Positions 1 through 9,332 of a stretch of 64,000 nucleotides of DNA are shown here, piece by piece. The notes beneath the pieces are model-generated. The model was not told the origin of the DNA and did no database searches. It saw only the letters and a list, made by a program, of their open reading frames with translations. How positions within the stretch are numbered: position 1 is the stretch's first letter; every line of letters begins with the position of its first letter. The position numbers were made by a program, and so were the translations under genes. Origin of the DNA: Flavobacterium sp. (lineage in GTDB: Bacteria > Bacteroidota > Bacteroidia > Flavobacteriales > Flavobacteriaceae); NCBI RefSeq assembly GCF_024642105.1, contig NZ_JAHEBT010000052.1, forward strand, positions 62,001 to 126,000, read 5' to 3'.

Positions 1-40
1 AAATAAAACAAGGAATAATCTTAATCTTAAATTAATATCA

Positions 41-130
41 TTGGTACAAGTGTTAGCAGTAAACCCATTTTAATGAGTATAGGAGCGCATTAGAATGAGG
101 ACAAATTTAGTATCACTAATTTTGATACAT
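41..130 (-). pseudogene. Decayed 5' fragment of an IS1-type transposase
   Basis: Read on the minus strand, this stretch lines up with the N-terminal (CPHC zinc-ribbon) part of the intact transposase gene at 11055-11753. It shares TGTATCAAAATTAGTGAT, the segment for 'CPH', and the segment for 'IKNGFTS'. One T is missing from the run that codes for K-I-C, and further indels follow, so it cannot be translated. Only the first part of the gene is present and it fades out before position 40. The neighbouring HPP gene stops inside it. Identity is about 80% by eye. Confidence 0.75.
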
Positions 131-721
131 TATCAAAACTGCTCGAATTCTCTTTTTAATTTTATGATATTTTTTATGACTAGGATATTGCCTTTTCGAA
201 GTCATATTGTTAAAAATTAATGCAGTAATAAGTAAAATCAATACACCAATTAATACGGGGGAAAATAAATAGGTATAACCGAGAGCTTTTATTTTATCGG
301 AACCAATAACAGCAATTAGAGCAGTTGCTCCTCCTGGTGGATGCAAGGTTTTGGTAATTTGCATCAAAACTATAGAAAGTGAAACAGCTAATGGAGCAGC
401 TATCCAAATAATATCAGGAACGAATTTATGAACAGTTACACCTATAAATGCTGAGATTAAATGACCACCAACTAAGTTTCGGGGTTGAGAAAATGGACTT
501 TGAATAATACCATAAACTAACACGCTCGATGCTCCAAAAGAACCAATTAAATACACAGCATCATTGCCTGAAAAATGTATGGATTGGATATATGCTAAAA
601 TCCCAATAGCGACAAATGAGCCCAGAAACGACCACAAATGTTCTTTAAAATCGACTAAAGTCTCTTTGTAAAGAATATATTTGGCTTTCCGGTAACTCCG
701 TTTTATTTTCTGAATTGGCAT
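116..721 (-). CDS. HPP family integral membrane protein
   Basis: A 201-residue membrane protein with about four to five hydrophobic segments and the family motif HPPGGATAL at residues 127-135. HPP proteins are small inner-membrane proteins; some plant and cyanobacterial members carry nitrite, but the substrate here is unknown. It starts 6 bp after the stop of the ClC channel gene on the same strand, so the two are probably co-transcribed. The last codons (M-Y-Q-N-stop) lie in decayed transposase sequence, so the original C-terminus may have been replaced. The conserved core is complete, so the protein may still work. Confidence 0.85.
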   Translation of the reverse strand: MPIQKIKRSYRKAKYILYKETLVDFKEHLWSFLGSFVAIGILAYIQSIHFSGNDAVYLIGSFGASSVLVYGIIQSPFSQPRNLVGGHLISAFIGVTVHKFVPDIIWIAAPLAVSLSIVLMQITKTLHPPGGATALIAVIGSDKIKALGYTYLFSPVLIGVLILLITALIFNNMTSKRQYPSHKKYHKIKKRIRAVLIMYQN

Positions 722-727
722 AAGTAA

Positions 728-2008
728 TTATTTGGCTAAACTAGGTAAAAAGGTATAAACAGTATAAGGAAATATTATTTTTGCAGTGTATTTAGAAATT
801 AAACAAACCACTAAAATAGGGAAGAATAAGGTGTAATCATTCGTCAATCCGCAAATTAGAAAAATTGCTGTAAAAGGAGCATGTATACTTGCACTAAGAA
901 CTGCCGCCATGCCTATTATCATAAAATTTATTGGAATTACATTGGCATAAAAAAAAGTATTTAAAACAGTTGCTAATAGTAATCCGAGGAATGCCCCGAT
1001 AAATAAACTTGGAGCAAAAACACCTCCGTCACCTCCAGAAGCTAGTGTTATTGAAGTTACTATAGGTTTTAAAATTAAAATTCCAATAAAGGTGAATACA
1101 ATTGTATAACTCAGTTTTATAGTATCCGATTGCAAAAAAATTTCTTTTATTGAATTATATCCTTCTCCGTAAAGTTGTGGAAATAGGAATAAGGATGCGC
1201 TTAAAATTATAGAACCTATAATTATTTTGTAATATGATATTTTAATTTTAGAAAATTCTCTCTTAAAGAAAATTACACATTTGGTTAAATATACAGAATT
1301 TAATCCAGCCAAAATTCCCAAAAGAATGAAATAAGGAATTGCATGCAAATGCCAAGTTGTAATTTTTAAGTTGAATAATGGAGGTTCATTTAGTACAAAT
1401 AATAATCCAGATGCAACAGAAACGGCTAGAATTGTAGTAAGGAAAAAAGTTTTTGTGCGTTTTTTTGAAATCACTTCGTAGGCAAATAAAATTCCAGCAA
1501 TTGGACTGTAAAACAAAGCAGTAATCCCAGCTGCAATTCCTGCAGATATCAATTCTGTTTTATATTCTTGGAATACATTTTCTTTTCGTTGCACTACAGA
1601 ACCAATTGTTGCTGTAGCTACAACTGTTGAGACTTCTATTCCAGTTGAACCACCAAATATAACAGTAAGTAAACCATTGATGTAATGGGAAGGAATTTTG
1701 TAAATGGGTAAGTTTTTCGATTTGGAATTAGTACTTTCAAAGATTTCTTTAATGCCTTTATTTTCATTCTTTTTGAATAAATATTGACGAAGAAAAAAGA
1801 TAACAGATAATCCAATAATTGGAAAAAGCAGAAAAAACAAAGGGTTATTAATGGCTTTATTAAAAAAAATGGTTTCATAATATTCGGTGATTTTTTTTAA
1901 TGAAAGTGCTAAAAAAGTACATAAAAAGCCAATTAGCAAGGAAAAAACAATTAGTTTCTTGAGTTTAATTAAAATATGATTTCTTCTAATTTTAGAAATG
2001 GCATTCAT
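728..2008 (-). CDS. ClC-family chloride channel or H+/Cl- antiporter
   Basis: A 426-residue polytopic protein. The usual GKEGP motif reads GGSTGIEVS (residues 119-127): the gating glutamate is kept at E125 but the following proline is valine. A GxFAP-type motif is present as GGDGGVFAPSLFIGAFLG. The inverted-repeat transmembrane layout and length fit a CBS-less bacterial ClC. It moves chloride or a related anion across the inner membrane. The HPP gene follows 6 bp downstream. No C-terminal CBS domains are seen. Confidence 0.9.
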   Translation of the reverse strand: MNAISKIRRNHILIKLKKLIVFSLLIGFLCTFLALSLKKITEYYETIFFNKAINNPLFFLLFPIIGLSVIFFLRQYLFKKNENKGIKEIFESTNSKSKNLPIYKIPSHYINGLLTVIFGGSTGIEVSTVVATATIGSVVQRKENVFQEYKTELISAGIAAGITALFYSPIAGILFAYEVISKKRTKTFFLTTILAVSVASGLLFVLNEPPLFNLKITTWHLHAIPYFILLGILAGLNSVYLTKCVIFFKREFSKIKISYYKIIIGSIILSASLFLFPQLYGEGYNSIKEIFLQSDTIKLSYTIVFTFIGILILKPIVTSITLASGGDGGVFAPSLFIGAFLGLLLATVLNTFFYANVIPINFMIIGMAAVLSASIHAPFTAIFLICGLTNDYTLFFPILVVCLISKYTAKIIFPYTVYTFLPSLAK

Positions 2009-2308
2009 GATAAATGAATTTATTTTTTACAAACTTAAATTTTAAAAAAGCAAAAAATCATTTTTAAAAGTTAAAATTTCAAAAAAAATCTTAAATGAAT
2101 TTAGTTATTTATGATACTTCACAAAAGTTGATGAGTAAATTATCCGGATTGCAATAAATGTGAATCTATCCACAGTCCACTTACATATAAATACTTAATT
2201 GAGAATATAAATTTTTAGATAGAAAATTATGCGCAGTTTGTGATTTTGTGCCACTCGATTAAAAAGAGGATTAAATTAATTAGCTATTTTTGTACTAAAC
2301 AAAATCGC
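2009..2308. other. Divergent intergenic region, ClC / Crp-Fnr
   Basis: About 300 bp of AT-rich sequence between two divergent genes. A Bacteroidota -7 element, TATTTTTG (2285-2292, plus strand), precedes the regulator gene. I see no other gene, repeat or RNA. A lone TATCCACA near 2167 resembles a DnaA box but has no companions. Confidence 0.6.
2285..2292 (+). promoter_or_regulatory. Promoter -7 element of the Crp/Fnr gene
   Basis: TATTTTTG matches the Bacteroidota sigma-ABfr -7 consensus TAnnTTTG. Transcription would start around 2299, only about 10 nt before ATG 2309. This argues against the upstream in-frame start at 2240. Confidence 0.6.
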
Positions 2309-2938
2309 ATGAGAGACTTACTTAATTCTAGTTATGGATTTGTCTTTGAAGACTTACTTATTGATGAAATTATTGCAGTTGCGACCTTAGTTGAATTTAA
2401 AGAAGGAGATGTCTTAATAGACTTTGGGGATTATATCAAAAAGATGCCATTGCTAATTGAAGGCGCCATAAAAATTCTACGAGAAGATTTTGACGAAGGC
2501 GAAATGCTCTTGTACTTTATTGAAAAAGGAGACACATGTGCCATGACTATGGCATGCTGTATTGGCGAAGCAAAAAGCGAAATTAGAGCGGTGGCTGAAA
2601 CAGATGGTAAAATAATCATGATTCCTGTTACCAAAATGGAAGAATGGTTAGGCAAGTACAAAAGCTGGCGAAAATACGTCTTTAATAACTACAACAACCG
2701 TTTAAAAGAAATGCTCTCGGCTATTGATAGTTTGGCCTTCATGAATATGGAAGAACGTTTATTAAATTATCTTTTCGAAAAATGCAAAATCAATAACTCT
2801 CGTGAAATATTTAGCACACACAAAGAGATTGCTTATGATTTGCATTCGTCAAGAGAAGTCATCTCTAGATTATTAAAAGCATTAGAGATAAAAGGTCGAA
2901 TCAAATTAAATAGAGCTTCTGTTGAAGTTTTAGTATAA
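2309..2938 (+). CDS. Crp/Fnr family transcriptional regulator
   Basis: 209 residues from ATG 2309, chosen because the promoter motif at 2285-2292 would leave the longer ORF (from 2240) outside the transcript. The N-terminal half is a cyclic-nucleotide-binding-like beta barrel ('EFKEGDVLIDFGDYIKKMPLLIEGAIKI'-type segment, shortened here in description). The C-terminal third is a winged HTH with 'THKEIAYDLHSSREVISRLLK'-like recognition helix around residues 165-190. No Fnr-type cysteine cluster stands out, so an iron-sulfur sensor is unlikely. It converges on the RND efflux operon, and a terminator separates them; control of that operon is possible but not shown. Confidence 0.88.
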   Translation: MRDLLNSSYGFVFEDLLIDEIIAVATLVEFKEGDVLIDFGDYIKKMPLLIEGAIKILREDFDEGEMLLYFIEKGDTCAMTMACCIGEAKSEIRAVAETDGKIIMIPVTKMEEWLGKYKSWRKYVFNNYNNRLKEMLSAIDSLAFMNMEERLLNYLFEKCKINNSREIFSTHKEIAYDLHSSREVISRLLKALEIKGRIKLNRASVEVLV

Positions 2939-2968
2939 AAAAACCAGAACAAATGTTCTGGTTTTTTC
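2939..2968 (+). terminator. Rho-independent terminator after the Crp/Fnr gene
   Basis: AACCAGAACA pairs perfectly with TGTTCTGGTT (2941-2950 and 2953-2962) and a T run follows. A-rich sequence on the other side lets it serve the minus-strand efflux operon as well. Confidence 0.85.
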
Positions 2969-2988
2969 GTTTTAAACGTGGGGACAAA

Positions 2989-3174
2989 TTAATCTTTTAC
3001 ACCTAATTTGGTTAAAATATCTTCCATCAAACACCATTTGGTGATAGAAGATTGTAACAAATTAGCTCCTACAAAAGCCGTAAACCATAACCAGTTTTGA
3101 TTAACATAAATGGACAAAACCACACTAAGCAGAACAAAACTTCCTGCTATTGCTCTAATAATTCTATTCTTCAT
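2989..3174 (-). CDS. DUF2892 (YgaP-like transmembrane) protein
   Basis: A 61-residue protein with two hydrophobic segments (about residues 8-24 and 28-42) and a short tail ending 'MEDILTKLGVKD'. It fits the DUF2892/YgaP transmembrane family of inner-membrane proteins, often found beside rhodanese or metal and efflux genes. It is the last gene of the RND operon, 17 bp after the small PII-like gene. Function is unknown. Confidence 0.75.
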   Translation of the reverse strand: MKNRIIRAIAGSFVLLSVVLSIYVNQNWLWFTAFVGANLLQSSITKWCLMEDILTKLGVKD

Positions 3175-3191
3175 CTTGATATATTTTTAAG

Positions 3192-3497
3192 TTAATTTGA
3201 TTTTTCAATATTGAGTACCGCTAAATGTATTTTCGATTCTATTTCTTGCTTTTCGTTAAAAACAGTAACAAAATCAAATACCATATCTACATTTTCTTTC
3301 TTTACAAAAGCGTAAAATAACAAAGAGTCCGTTTCATTGATTTCGCTTCCGAACCAATTCGTTTCAACATCTTCCCCTGAATTGTCTTTGAACCCTTTTA
3401 CATCGCGATATGAAAATGTGTTTACTTCAGCTTGTCGCAATATTTTTTTAATATCTTTTTCAAAATCGGATACTGCAGTTATAATTAATAATTTCAT
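3192..3497 (-). CDS. Small ferredoxin-fold (PII/DUF3240-like) protein
   Basis: A 101-residue soluble protein without a signal peptide. It opens 'MKLLIITAVSDFEKDIKKIL' and appears to alternate strands and helices (a strand, a helix, 'VNTFSYRDVKGF', then 'SLLFYAFVKKENVDMVFDFV'). That looks like the PII or DUF3240 ferredoxin-like fold reported near cation efflux pumps. It lies 18 bp downstream of the RND pump gene in the same operon, so a regulatory or accessory role in efflux is plausible. The fold assignment is inference from pattern only. Confidence 0.55.
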   Translation of the reverse strand: MKLLIITAVSDFEKDIKKILRQAEVNTFSYRDVKGFKDNSGEDVETNWFGSEINETDSLLFYAFVKKENVDMVFDFVTVFNEKQEIESKIHLAVLNIEKSN

Positions 3498-3515
3498 TTT
3501 TTTTAGTTTAAAGAT

Positions 3516-6500
3516 TTAATTCTCCCATTTTTTTCTTTCCGTGATGTAATAAATTAAAGGCACAACAATCAATGTTAAGATTGTTGAAACAATAGCTCCT
3601 GCCACTAACGAAATAGCTAATCCTTGGAATATTGGATCAAATAAAATAATTGACGCTCCAATAACTACCGCACCTGTTGTTAATAAAATTGGGGTTGTTC
3701 TAACAGCTCCCGCTTCTATAATCGCTTGTTTCAATGGAATTCCATCATTCAAACGAATTTCAATAAAGTCAATCAGCAAGACCGAATTTCGTACCATAAC
3801 ACCTGCCAAAGCAATCATTCCAATGAATGAAGTAGCCGTGAAATAAGCATTCAACAACCAGTGTCCTAACACAATTCCGATTAAGGAAAGCGGAATGGCC
3901 AACATCATAACCATTGGCGTTTTGAAATTTTGGAACCAACCTACAATCAGCATGTAAATAATAACAATTACCACCATAAAAGCCACTCCTAAATCCCGAA
4001 AAACTTCTAAAGTAATTTGCCATTCCCCATCCCATTTTACAGTAAAATCACTTTCATCTGTGGGTTGCTCCATGTACAATTCATTTACCTTATAACCTGC
4101 TGGCACTTTAATTTTAGCTAATTTTTCATTCATTCCTAAAATAGCATACACTGGACTTTCTAGAGTTCCTGCCATATCAGCGGTAACATAAACTACTCGT
4201 TTTTGGTCTTTTCTATAAATGGTTTTTTGTAAAGTGTCTTTTACCACTTTTACCAAATCACTTACAGCTACCATATTCCCTTGACTTCCCTTGATTTTCA
4301 GGTTTTGAATGTCTTTCAAACTAGTTTTATCTTTGTCGTCAAGCGAAAGAACAATCCCTACATTATCATTGGAATTTTCGTCATACAAATTAGATACTGG
4401 ATATTCTTTCAACAAATAGGTGAGATTTACAACCACTTGCTGCGGAGCAATTCCGTTCAACATAGCTTTTTCTTTGTCAATTTCCAATCGGTATTCAGTT
4501 TGGTTGTCTTCTACCATCCAATCTGTATCAACTACATCTGGATTATTTTTCAAAATGGTTTTCACTTGGTCTGCCACTTTGATTTGTTCTTTGTAATTAG
4601 GCCCATAAATTTCAGCTACCAAAGTAGACAGTACCGGTGGTCCAGGTGGCACTTCGATTAGTTTTACATTGGCTCCGTATTTTTTAGCAATTTTCTGAAT
4701 TTCAGGACGCATTGCTTTAGCAATATCATGACTTTGCAAATCTCGCTCTTCTTTGTGCAATAAATTCACCTGAATATCCGCCATATTACTTCCGCCACGC
4801 AAATCGTAATGACGCACTAATCCGTTGAAAGTAATTGGTGCCGAAGTTCCAATGTAGTTTTGGTAATTTACCACTTCTGGTTTGGTTGCCAAATACTGTG
4901 CAATCTCTCTTGTTACTGCCGAAGTTCGTTCTAAAGTAGTTCCCTCTGGCATATCGATTACGACTTGGAATTCGTTTTTGTTATCAAAAGGCAGCATTTT
5001 AACTACTACCGATTTGGTGAAAAACATCAAAACCGAACCAAACAACAATACCACAGTAAGAGCCAAAAGCATTCTTCTTTTTGGACTACTATCTAAAAAC
5101 GGACGCTCTAATTTATTGTACATTTTATAAATCCAGCTGGTATCCATCCCTGCGGCTTCTTTGTGCTCTTGCTCCTCTTTTTCTTGCAACAAATGGTATC
5201 CTAAATATGGTGTAACCGTCAACGCTACAAACAACGATAACAACATCGCTATGGAAGCTCCAATAGGCATTGGACTCATATACGGCCCCATCATTCCAGA
5301 TACGAAAGCCATTGGTAAAATCGCAGCAATTACCGTGAAAGTGGCCAAAATAGTTGGATTTCCCACTTCGTTAATGGCATAAATCGCCGCTTGTTTGAAA
5401 GGCAGTCGCTTCATTTTAAAATGGCGGTGCATGTTCTCTGCAATGATAATACTATCATCTACTACAATTCCCACCACAAAAACCAAGGCAAAAAGTGTAA
5501 TTCTGTTTAGCGTATAACCCAATAAATAATAGGCAAATAAGGTCAAGGCAAATGTAAGCGGTACGGAGAAAAACACGACCAATCCACCACGCCAGCCCAT
5601 CGCTAACATTACTAAAACCGTAACAGCGATAATGGCAATGCCAAGGTGCATTAATAATTCACCCACTTTATCTGAGGCTGTTTCTCCATAATTACGCGTT
5701 ACTTCTACATGAACATCATCTGTAATAATGGTTTGTTTTAAACGATCTATTTTTTCAATAATTTTCTCCGAAATTTTCATCGCATCAGCACCTTTCACTT
5801 TTCCAACCGCAATAGTTACCGCAGGATATTCTGAAGGAGCTGTTTTGAATTTTTCATTGGCTTTACCAAATCCAAAAGACACATAACTACGAGCTGTAGC
5901 AGCACCGTCTTGTACTTTGGCTACTTGTTTTAGGTAGACTGGCATATTTCTATTTACACCTACAACTAAATTTTCAACGTCGTCTGTATTTTCTAAAAAT
6001 TGTCCTGTTTTCAATAAATATTCTTGGTCATTTTCTACAAAAGCTCCCGATTGCGAACTACCGTTATTGGCCTGAATCATTTGCATAATTCCCAAAGCAT
6101 CCACGCCATTTTCGGCCATTTTATCTTTGTCCAAAATCACTTTTAGTTCGCGATTGCTTCCACCTATTTCTTTTGTAATGGCAACATCTTTTACTTTTTC
6201 GATTTCCGAAGTAACTTCTTCAGCAATTTGACGCAATTGAAAATCATCTTGTTTGTCACTCCAAAGCGTGATACCCAACATCGGAACATCGTCAATAGAA
6301 CGAGTTTTTACCATTGGTTTGTAAACCCCTTGCGGAAACATATTTTCGTGTTTCGCTAATTCGTCATACAATTTTACATACGAACGCTCCACATCTTGAC
6401 CCACATAAAACTGTACAATCAACATCGCTTGACCGTTCATTGCCATCGTATGGACGTGTTCCACTCCTTTAATATTCGAAATGATTTTTTCCAACGGTTT

Positions 6501-6707
6501 GGCTACACGACTTTCAACTTCCGCAGGAGTTGCGCCAGGATAACCCACCATAATGTCGGCCATTGGTACATTAATTTGTGGTTCTTCTTCCCTTGGAATT
6601 AAAAACGAACTGTATACACCAATAATCATCAACGCCACCATCAATAAAATGGTTAATTTCGAATTGATGAAAAAATGGGCTATTTTACCTGATATACCTT
6701 CTTGCAT
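3516..6707 (-). CDS. RND efflux transporter, inner-membrane permease subunit
   Basis: 1063 residues, full length for an AcrB/CzcA-type pump. It has an N-terminal membrane helix ('LTILLMVALMIIGVYSS'), two large periplasmic porter domains and about twelve membrane helices. The TM4 motif GIVVDDSIIIAEN (near residue 415) carries the paired aspartates of the proton relay. It exports a substrate using the proton gradient, docking to the adaptor at 6756-7838 and the TolC protein at 7883-9196. The motif resembles hydrophobe/amphiphile pumps more than metal pumps (no CzcA-type DFG-DGAVV), but the substrate cannot be fixed from sequence. Confidence 0.92.
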   Translation of the reverse strand: MQEGISGKIAHFFINSKLTILLMVALMIIGVYSSFLIPREEEPQINVPMADIMVGYPGATPAEVESRVAKPLEKIISNIKGVEHVHTMAMNGQAMLIVQFYVGQDVERSYVKLYDELAKHENMFPQGVYKPMVKTRSIDDVPMLGITLWSDKQDDFQLRQIAEEVTSEIEKVKDVAITKEIGGSNRELKVILDKDKMAENGVDALGIMQMIQANNGSSQSGAFVENDQEYLLKTGQFLENTDDVENLVVGVNRNMPVYLKQVAKVQDGAATARSYVSFGFGKANEKFKTAPSEYPAVTIAVGKVKGADAMKISEKIIEKIDRLKQTIITDDVHVEVTRNYGETASDKVGELLMHLGIAIIAVTVLVMLAMGWRGGLVVFFSVPLTFALTLFAYYLLGYTLNRITLFALVFVVGIVVDDSIIIAENMHRHFKMKRLPFKQAAIYAINEVGNPTILATFTVIAAILPMAFVSGMMGPYMSPMPIGASIAMLLSLFVALTVTPYLGYHLLQEKEEQEHKEAAGMDTSWIYKMYNKLERPFLDSSPKRRMLLALTVVLLFGSVLMFFTKSVVVKMLPFDNKNEFQVVIDMPEGTTLERTSAVTREIAQYLATKPEVVNYQNYIGTSAPITFNGLVRHYDLRGGSNMADIQVNLLHKEERDLQSHDIAKAMRPEIQKIAKKYGANVKLIEVPPGPPVLSTLVAEIYGPNYKEQIKVADQVKTILKNNPDVVDTDWMVEDNQTEYRLEIDKEKAMLNGIAPQQVVVNLTYLLKEYPVSNLYDENSNDNVGIVLSLDDKDKTSLKDIQNLKIKGSQGNMVAVSDLVKVVKDTLQKTIYRKDQKRVVYVTADMAGTLESPVYAILGMNEKLAKIKVPAGYKVNELYMEQPTDESDFTVKWDGEWQITLEVFRDLGVAFMVVIVIIYMLIVGWFQNFKTPMVMMLAIPLSLIGIVLGHWLLNAYFTATSFIGMIALAGVMVRNSVLLIDFIEIRLNDGIPLKQAIIEAGAVRTTPILLTTGAVVIGASIILFDPIFQGLAISLVAGAIVSTILTLIVVPLIYYITERKKWEN

Positions 6708-6755
6708 AATTTTTTTGTTTAAAGTTTAAGTTTCAAACTGAACACTAACAACTGC

Positions 6756-7838
6756 TTACTGAGCACTAATTTTAGCGCCATTAAATAATTTCCCTTCTGC
6801 CGAAACAATGTAGTGTTCGTTAGCAGAAAGTCCGGATAAAACTTCTACTTGGTCTCCACTAATTTTACCTATGCGCAACCATCTTAAAATAGCTACATTT
6901 CCAGTTCCAATAGTATAAATTCCTGTCAACTGACCTTGGTGTACCAAAGCCGATTGAGGCACTAAAACTGTAGTTGTTTTGGCTGTAGTTTGATTCTTGT
7001 TCTCAATTGGGAATTGTACATTCACAAACATTCCCGAAAGGATTTTGTTTGATGTTTTGGCTAAATTAATTTTAACCAAATACTGACCACCAGTATTTTT
7101 AGCCGAAACACTCACTTCAGCTACTTTTCCACTAATAGTTGTATTATTCGATTTTACCAAAACCGTAACGGGCATTCCTTTAGTAATACTATTAATATCA
7201 CTCTCAGCCACCATAGCTGTTACTTGCAAACGAGAAGCACCTTCAATGCTCACTAAAGGCATTCCAGGATTAGCCATATCGCCTTCTTTAACAAATGTAT
7301 TCGTTACTTCTCCTGAAAATGGAGCGGTAATATTCAAATATGAAAATTGCGCTTGTACTTCGTTTCTCATTTGCTTAGCACCTTCTAAACCAGCTTTCGC
7401 CATTTCGTAACGTGCCGTCATATCATCTAATTCTTTTTGAGAAGCACTTTGTTGTTTGAATAAATTGGTAAAACGATCGTAATCTTTTTTTGCATTATTA
7501 TACCCTGCAGTGGCTTGCAAAATTGATGCTTCAACCTGTGCTTTTTTCGCTTGCAAATCCGAACTATTAATGCTTACCAAAAGTTGTCCTGCACTCACTT
7601 TTTGACCTACTTGAACATGAACTTTGGTTACATAACCCATCATTCGGGTGCTTAAATTAGCACTGTTTTCGGCTTCAATTTTTCCGCTTGCAGTTACAAA
7701 CTGACCGTTGTCGGTAGAACCAACACTACTTAGTTGTACTGCGATAGCAGGTTCATTATTGATTACTTCTTGTTTTTCTTTTCTGCACGATAGAAATGCG
7801 AATGTAGAAAGGGTTAGGATTGCTATTGTCTTTTTCAT
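6756..7838 (-). CDS. RND efflux periplasmic adaptor (membrane fusion protein)
   Basis: 360 residues with a lipoprotein signal: 'TLSTFAFLSC' places the lipidated cysteine at about residue 18. The domains run in order: first half of a barrel-sandwich (lipoyl-like) domain, an alpha-helical hairpin ('LQAKKAQVEASILQATAGYN' onward), the second half ('SYLNITAPFSGEVTN'), a beta-barrel, and a membrane-proximal domain. It bridges pump and outer-membrane channel. It lies 49 bp before the pump gene and 45 bp after the TolC gene. Confidence 0.92.
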   Translation of the reverse strand: MKKTIAILTLSTFAFLSCRKEKQEVINNEPAIAVQLSSVGSTDNGQFVTASGKIEAENSANLSTRMMGYVTKVHVQVGQKVSAGQLLVSINSSDLQAKKAQVEASILQATAGYNNAKKDYDRFTNLFKQQSASQKELDDMTARYEMAKAGLEGAKQMRNEVQAQFSYLNITAPFSGEVTNTFVKEGDMANPGMPLVSIEGASRLQVTAMVAESDINSITKGMPVTVLVKSNNTTISGKVAEVSVSAKNTGGQYLVKINLAKTSNKILSGMFVNVQFPIENKNQTTAKTTTVLVPQSALVHQGQLTGIYTIGTGNVAILRWLRIGKISGDQVEVLSGLSANEHYIVSAEGKLFNGAKISAQ

Positions 7839-7882
7839 GTCTTTTGTATATTGAAATTGCTTTTTGAAATTGAACTTGATAT

Positions 7883-9196
7883 TTATTTAGTTAAAAACTG
7901 TGCATATTCTTTCGTGAAATTATACTCGAATACGGCTTGTAAAAACTCTAATTCTTTTTGAGCCATTAAGGTTTCTGATTGTAACAAATCGGTAGTTTTT
8001 TCAAGTCCTTGTGTAAAACGGTTCGAACGAATACGATACGCTTCTTGTGATTGTTCTAAAGCCAATTTGGATAAGTTTACTTTGTTTTCGGTATCTTTCA
8101 ATTGGCGATTGGTTTTATTTAATTCCAACTGACTTTGTGCTTTGTATTGTTGACTTTCTAAACTTGATTTTTGAAAATCGGCTTTGGCTTTTTCTAATTT
8201 ACCAATGCTTTTGAATCCGTCAAAAACTGACCAAGACAATTGAGCTCCTACTAAATACCCTTTGGCTTTTGTACCCAACAAAGTCGTATCATACAATTCG
8301 TAGCTTCCAAAAGCATTCAATCTTGGCAAGAAACTCATCTTATTCGATAACACCATTTTTTCATACGCTTGAGACGCTTTGTCCATCGCTTGAATGTCTT
8401 TTCTATTTCCAGAAAGTGTCGTGTTTACTGTTTCAATCGCAATGCTGTTGTCCAACGTTTCTATAGGCTTATAGACTTTGTTCGTATTATCTTCATTTAA
8501 TAAAAAGGCCAAATAATCGGACGCATTTTGCACATTACTTTTAGCGTATTGCAATTGATTTTTAATTTCGTTCACACGAACTTGTACCGACAATAAATCG
8601 GTTTTTTGCAAAATGCCCTGTTTAAAATAATTTTCTATCAGTTTTAAATTAGCATCTGCCGTTTGATTTGCTTTGGACAAAACCGCCACCGCTCTGTACG
8701 CCAATTGTAACTGCATAAATGATTTATTGACTTCCAATTCTAAATATTCTTGGGTTCTTTCGGTTTGCAGTTGAAATGCTTCCATTTTAGATTTAGCCGC
8801 CTGTCTACCATACATTCCATCTACATTAATCAAGGGTTGTAACACCTCAATTTTAGTAGCGAAGTTTTTAGTTTTAGCTGGGTTGTTCAATAAATTTGGG
8901 TCAAAATCAGAAGCCATTAAAACTTCCTGATTCAGTTTAGAACCAAAAGCCATCAAGGGATTAGTAGTAGAAATTGCGGTATGCGAAGCCGAAATACTCG
9001 GTAAAAATAACGCATTGGATTGTCTAAAATCTGCTTGAGCCGATTTGAAATTTTGATTTGCAATTTGAATTTGTAAATTCTTCTCTAATGCTTTTTGTCC
9101 AATTTCTTTTTTAGAAATAGGTAAAGTATCCTGACTATATCCAAAATAGGAACAAGCCAAACATCCCATAAGTGCTAATACATGTAGTCTCTTCAT
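7883..9196 (-). CDS. TolC family outer-membrane efflux protein
   Basis: 437 residues with a signal peptide ('LHVLALMGCLACSYFGYSQ'). Two long repeated coiled-coil regions carry the family pattern 'A..N....AQADFRQ' near the start and 'ELNKTNRQLKDTENKVNLSKLALEQ' near the end. It forms the outer-membrane exit duct. As first gene of the operon it is followed by the adaptor and pump; this order is common in Bacteroidota. Confidence 0.9.
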   Translation of the reverse strand: MKRLHVLALMGCLACSYFGYSQDTLPISKKEIGQKALEKNLQIQIANQNFKSAQADFRQSNALFLPSISASHTAISTTNPLMAFGSKLNQEVLMASDFDPNLLNNPAKTKNFATKIEVLQPLINVDGMYGRQAAKSKMEAFQLQTERTQEYLELEVNKSFMQLQLAYRAVAVLSKANQTADANLKLIENYFKQGILQKTDLLSVQVRVNEIKNQLQYAKSNVQNASDYLAFLLNEDNTNKVYKPIETLDNSIAIETVNTTLSGNRKDIQAMDKASQAYEKMVLSNKMSFLPRLNAFGSYELYDTTLLGTKAKGYLVGAQLSWSVFDGFKSIGKLEKAKADFQKSSLESQQYKAQSQLELNKTNRQLKDTENKVNLSKLALEQSQEAYRIRSNRFTQGLEKTTDLLQSETLMAQKELEFLQAVFEYNFTKEYAQFLTK

Positions 9197-9218
9197 AATT
9201 ATTTTCTAATTGATGGAG

Positions 9219-9262
9219 CAAAAGTAGAAGGGATATACTAGCGAGTCAGTAACAATTGTCAC
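9219..9262 (-). promoter_or_regulatory. Promoter and palindromic operator of the RND operon
   Basis: On the minus strand TACTTTTG (9219-9226) matches TAnnTTTG and lies 23 bp before the tolC start. Just upstream is the imperfect palindrome GTAACAATTGTCAC (9249-9262, 12 of 14 positions symmetric). Its position over the -33 region would suit a repressor. Which protein binds it is unknown. Confidence 0.5.
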
Positions 9263-9332
9263 AGTGAAGGGAATATGAATAATATAAACAAAAAAACTAC
9301 CGCATAACAGTAGGTTTTTAGTGAGTGCTATA

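Noticed and set aside
1636..1878. 80-codon ORF inside the ClC gene, and many similar ORFs opposite or out of frame with clear genes
   Set aside because: They overlap strongly supported genes, show no domains and no promoter, and reflect AT-rich or codon-biased shadows.
2162..2178. TATCCACA, similar to a DnaA box
   Set aside because: A single copy with no companions, no AT-rich unwinding element layout, and dnaA is not nearby; not an origin.
2240..2308. Upstream extension of the Crp/Fnr gene
   Set aside because: It lies before or within the TATTTTTG promoter element and has no family support; start taken as 2309.
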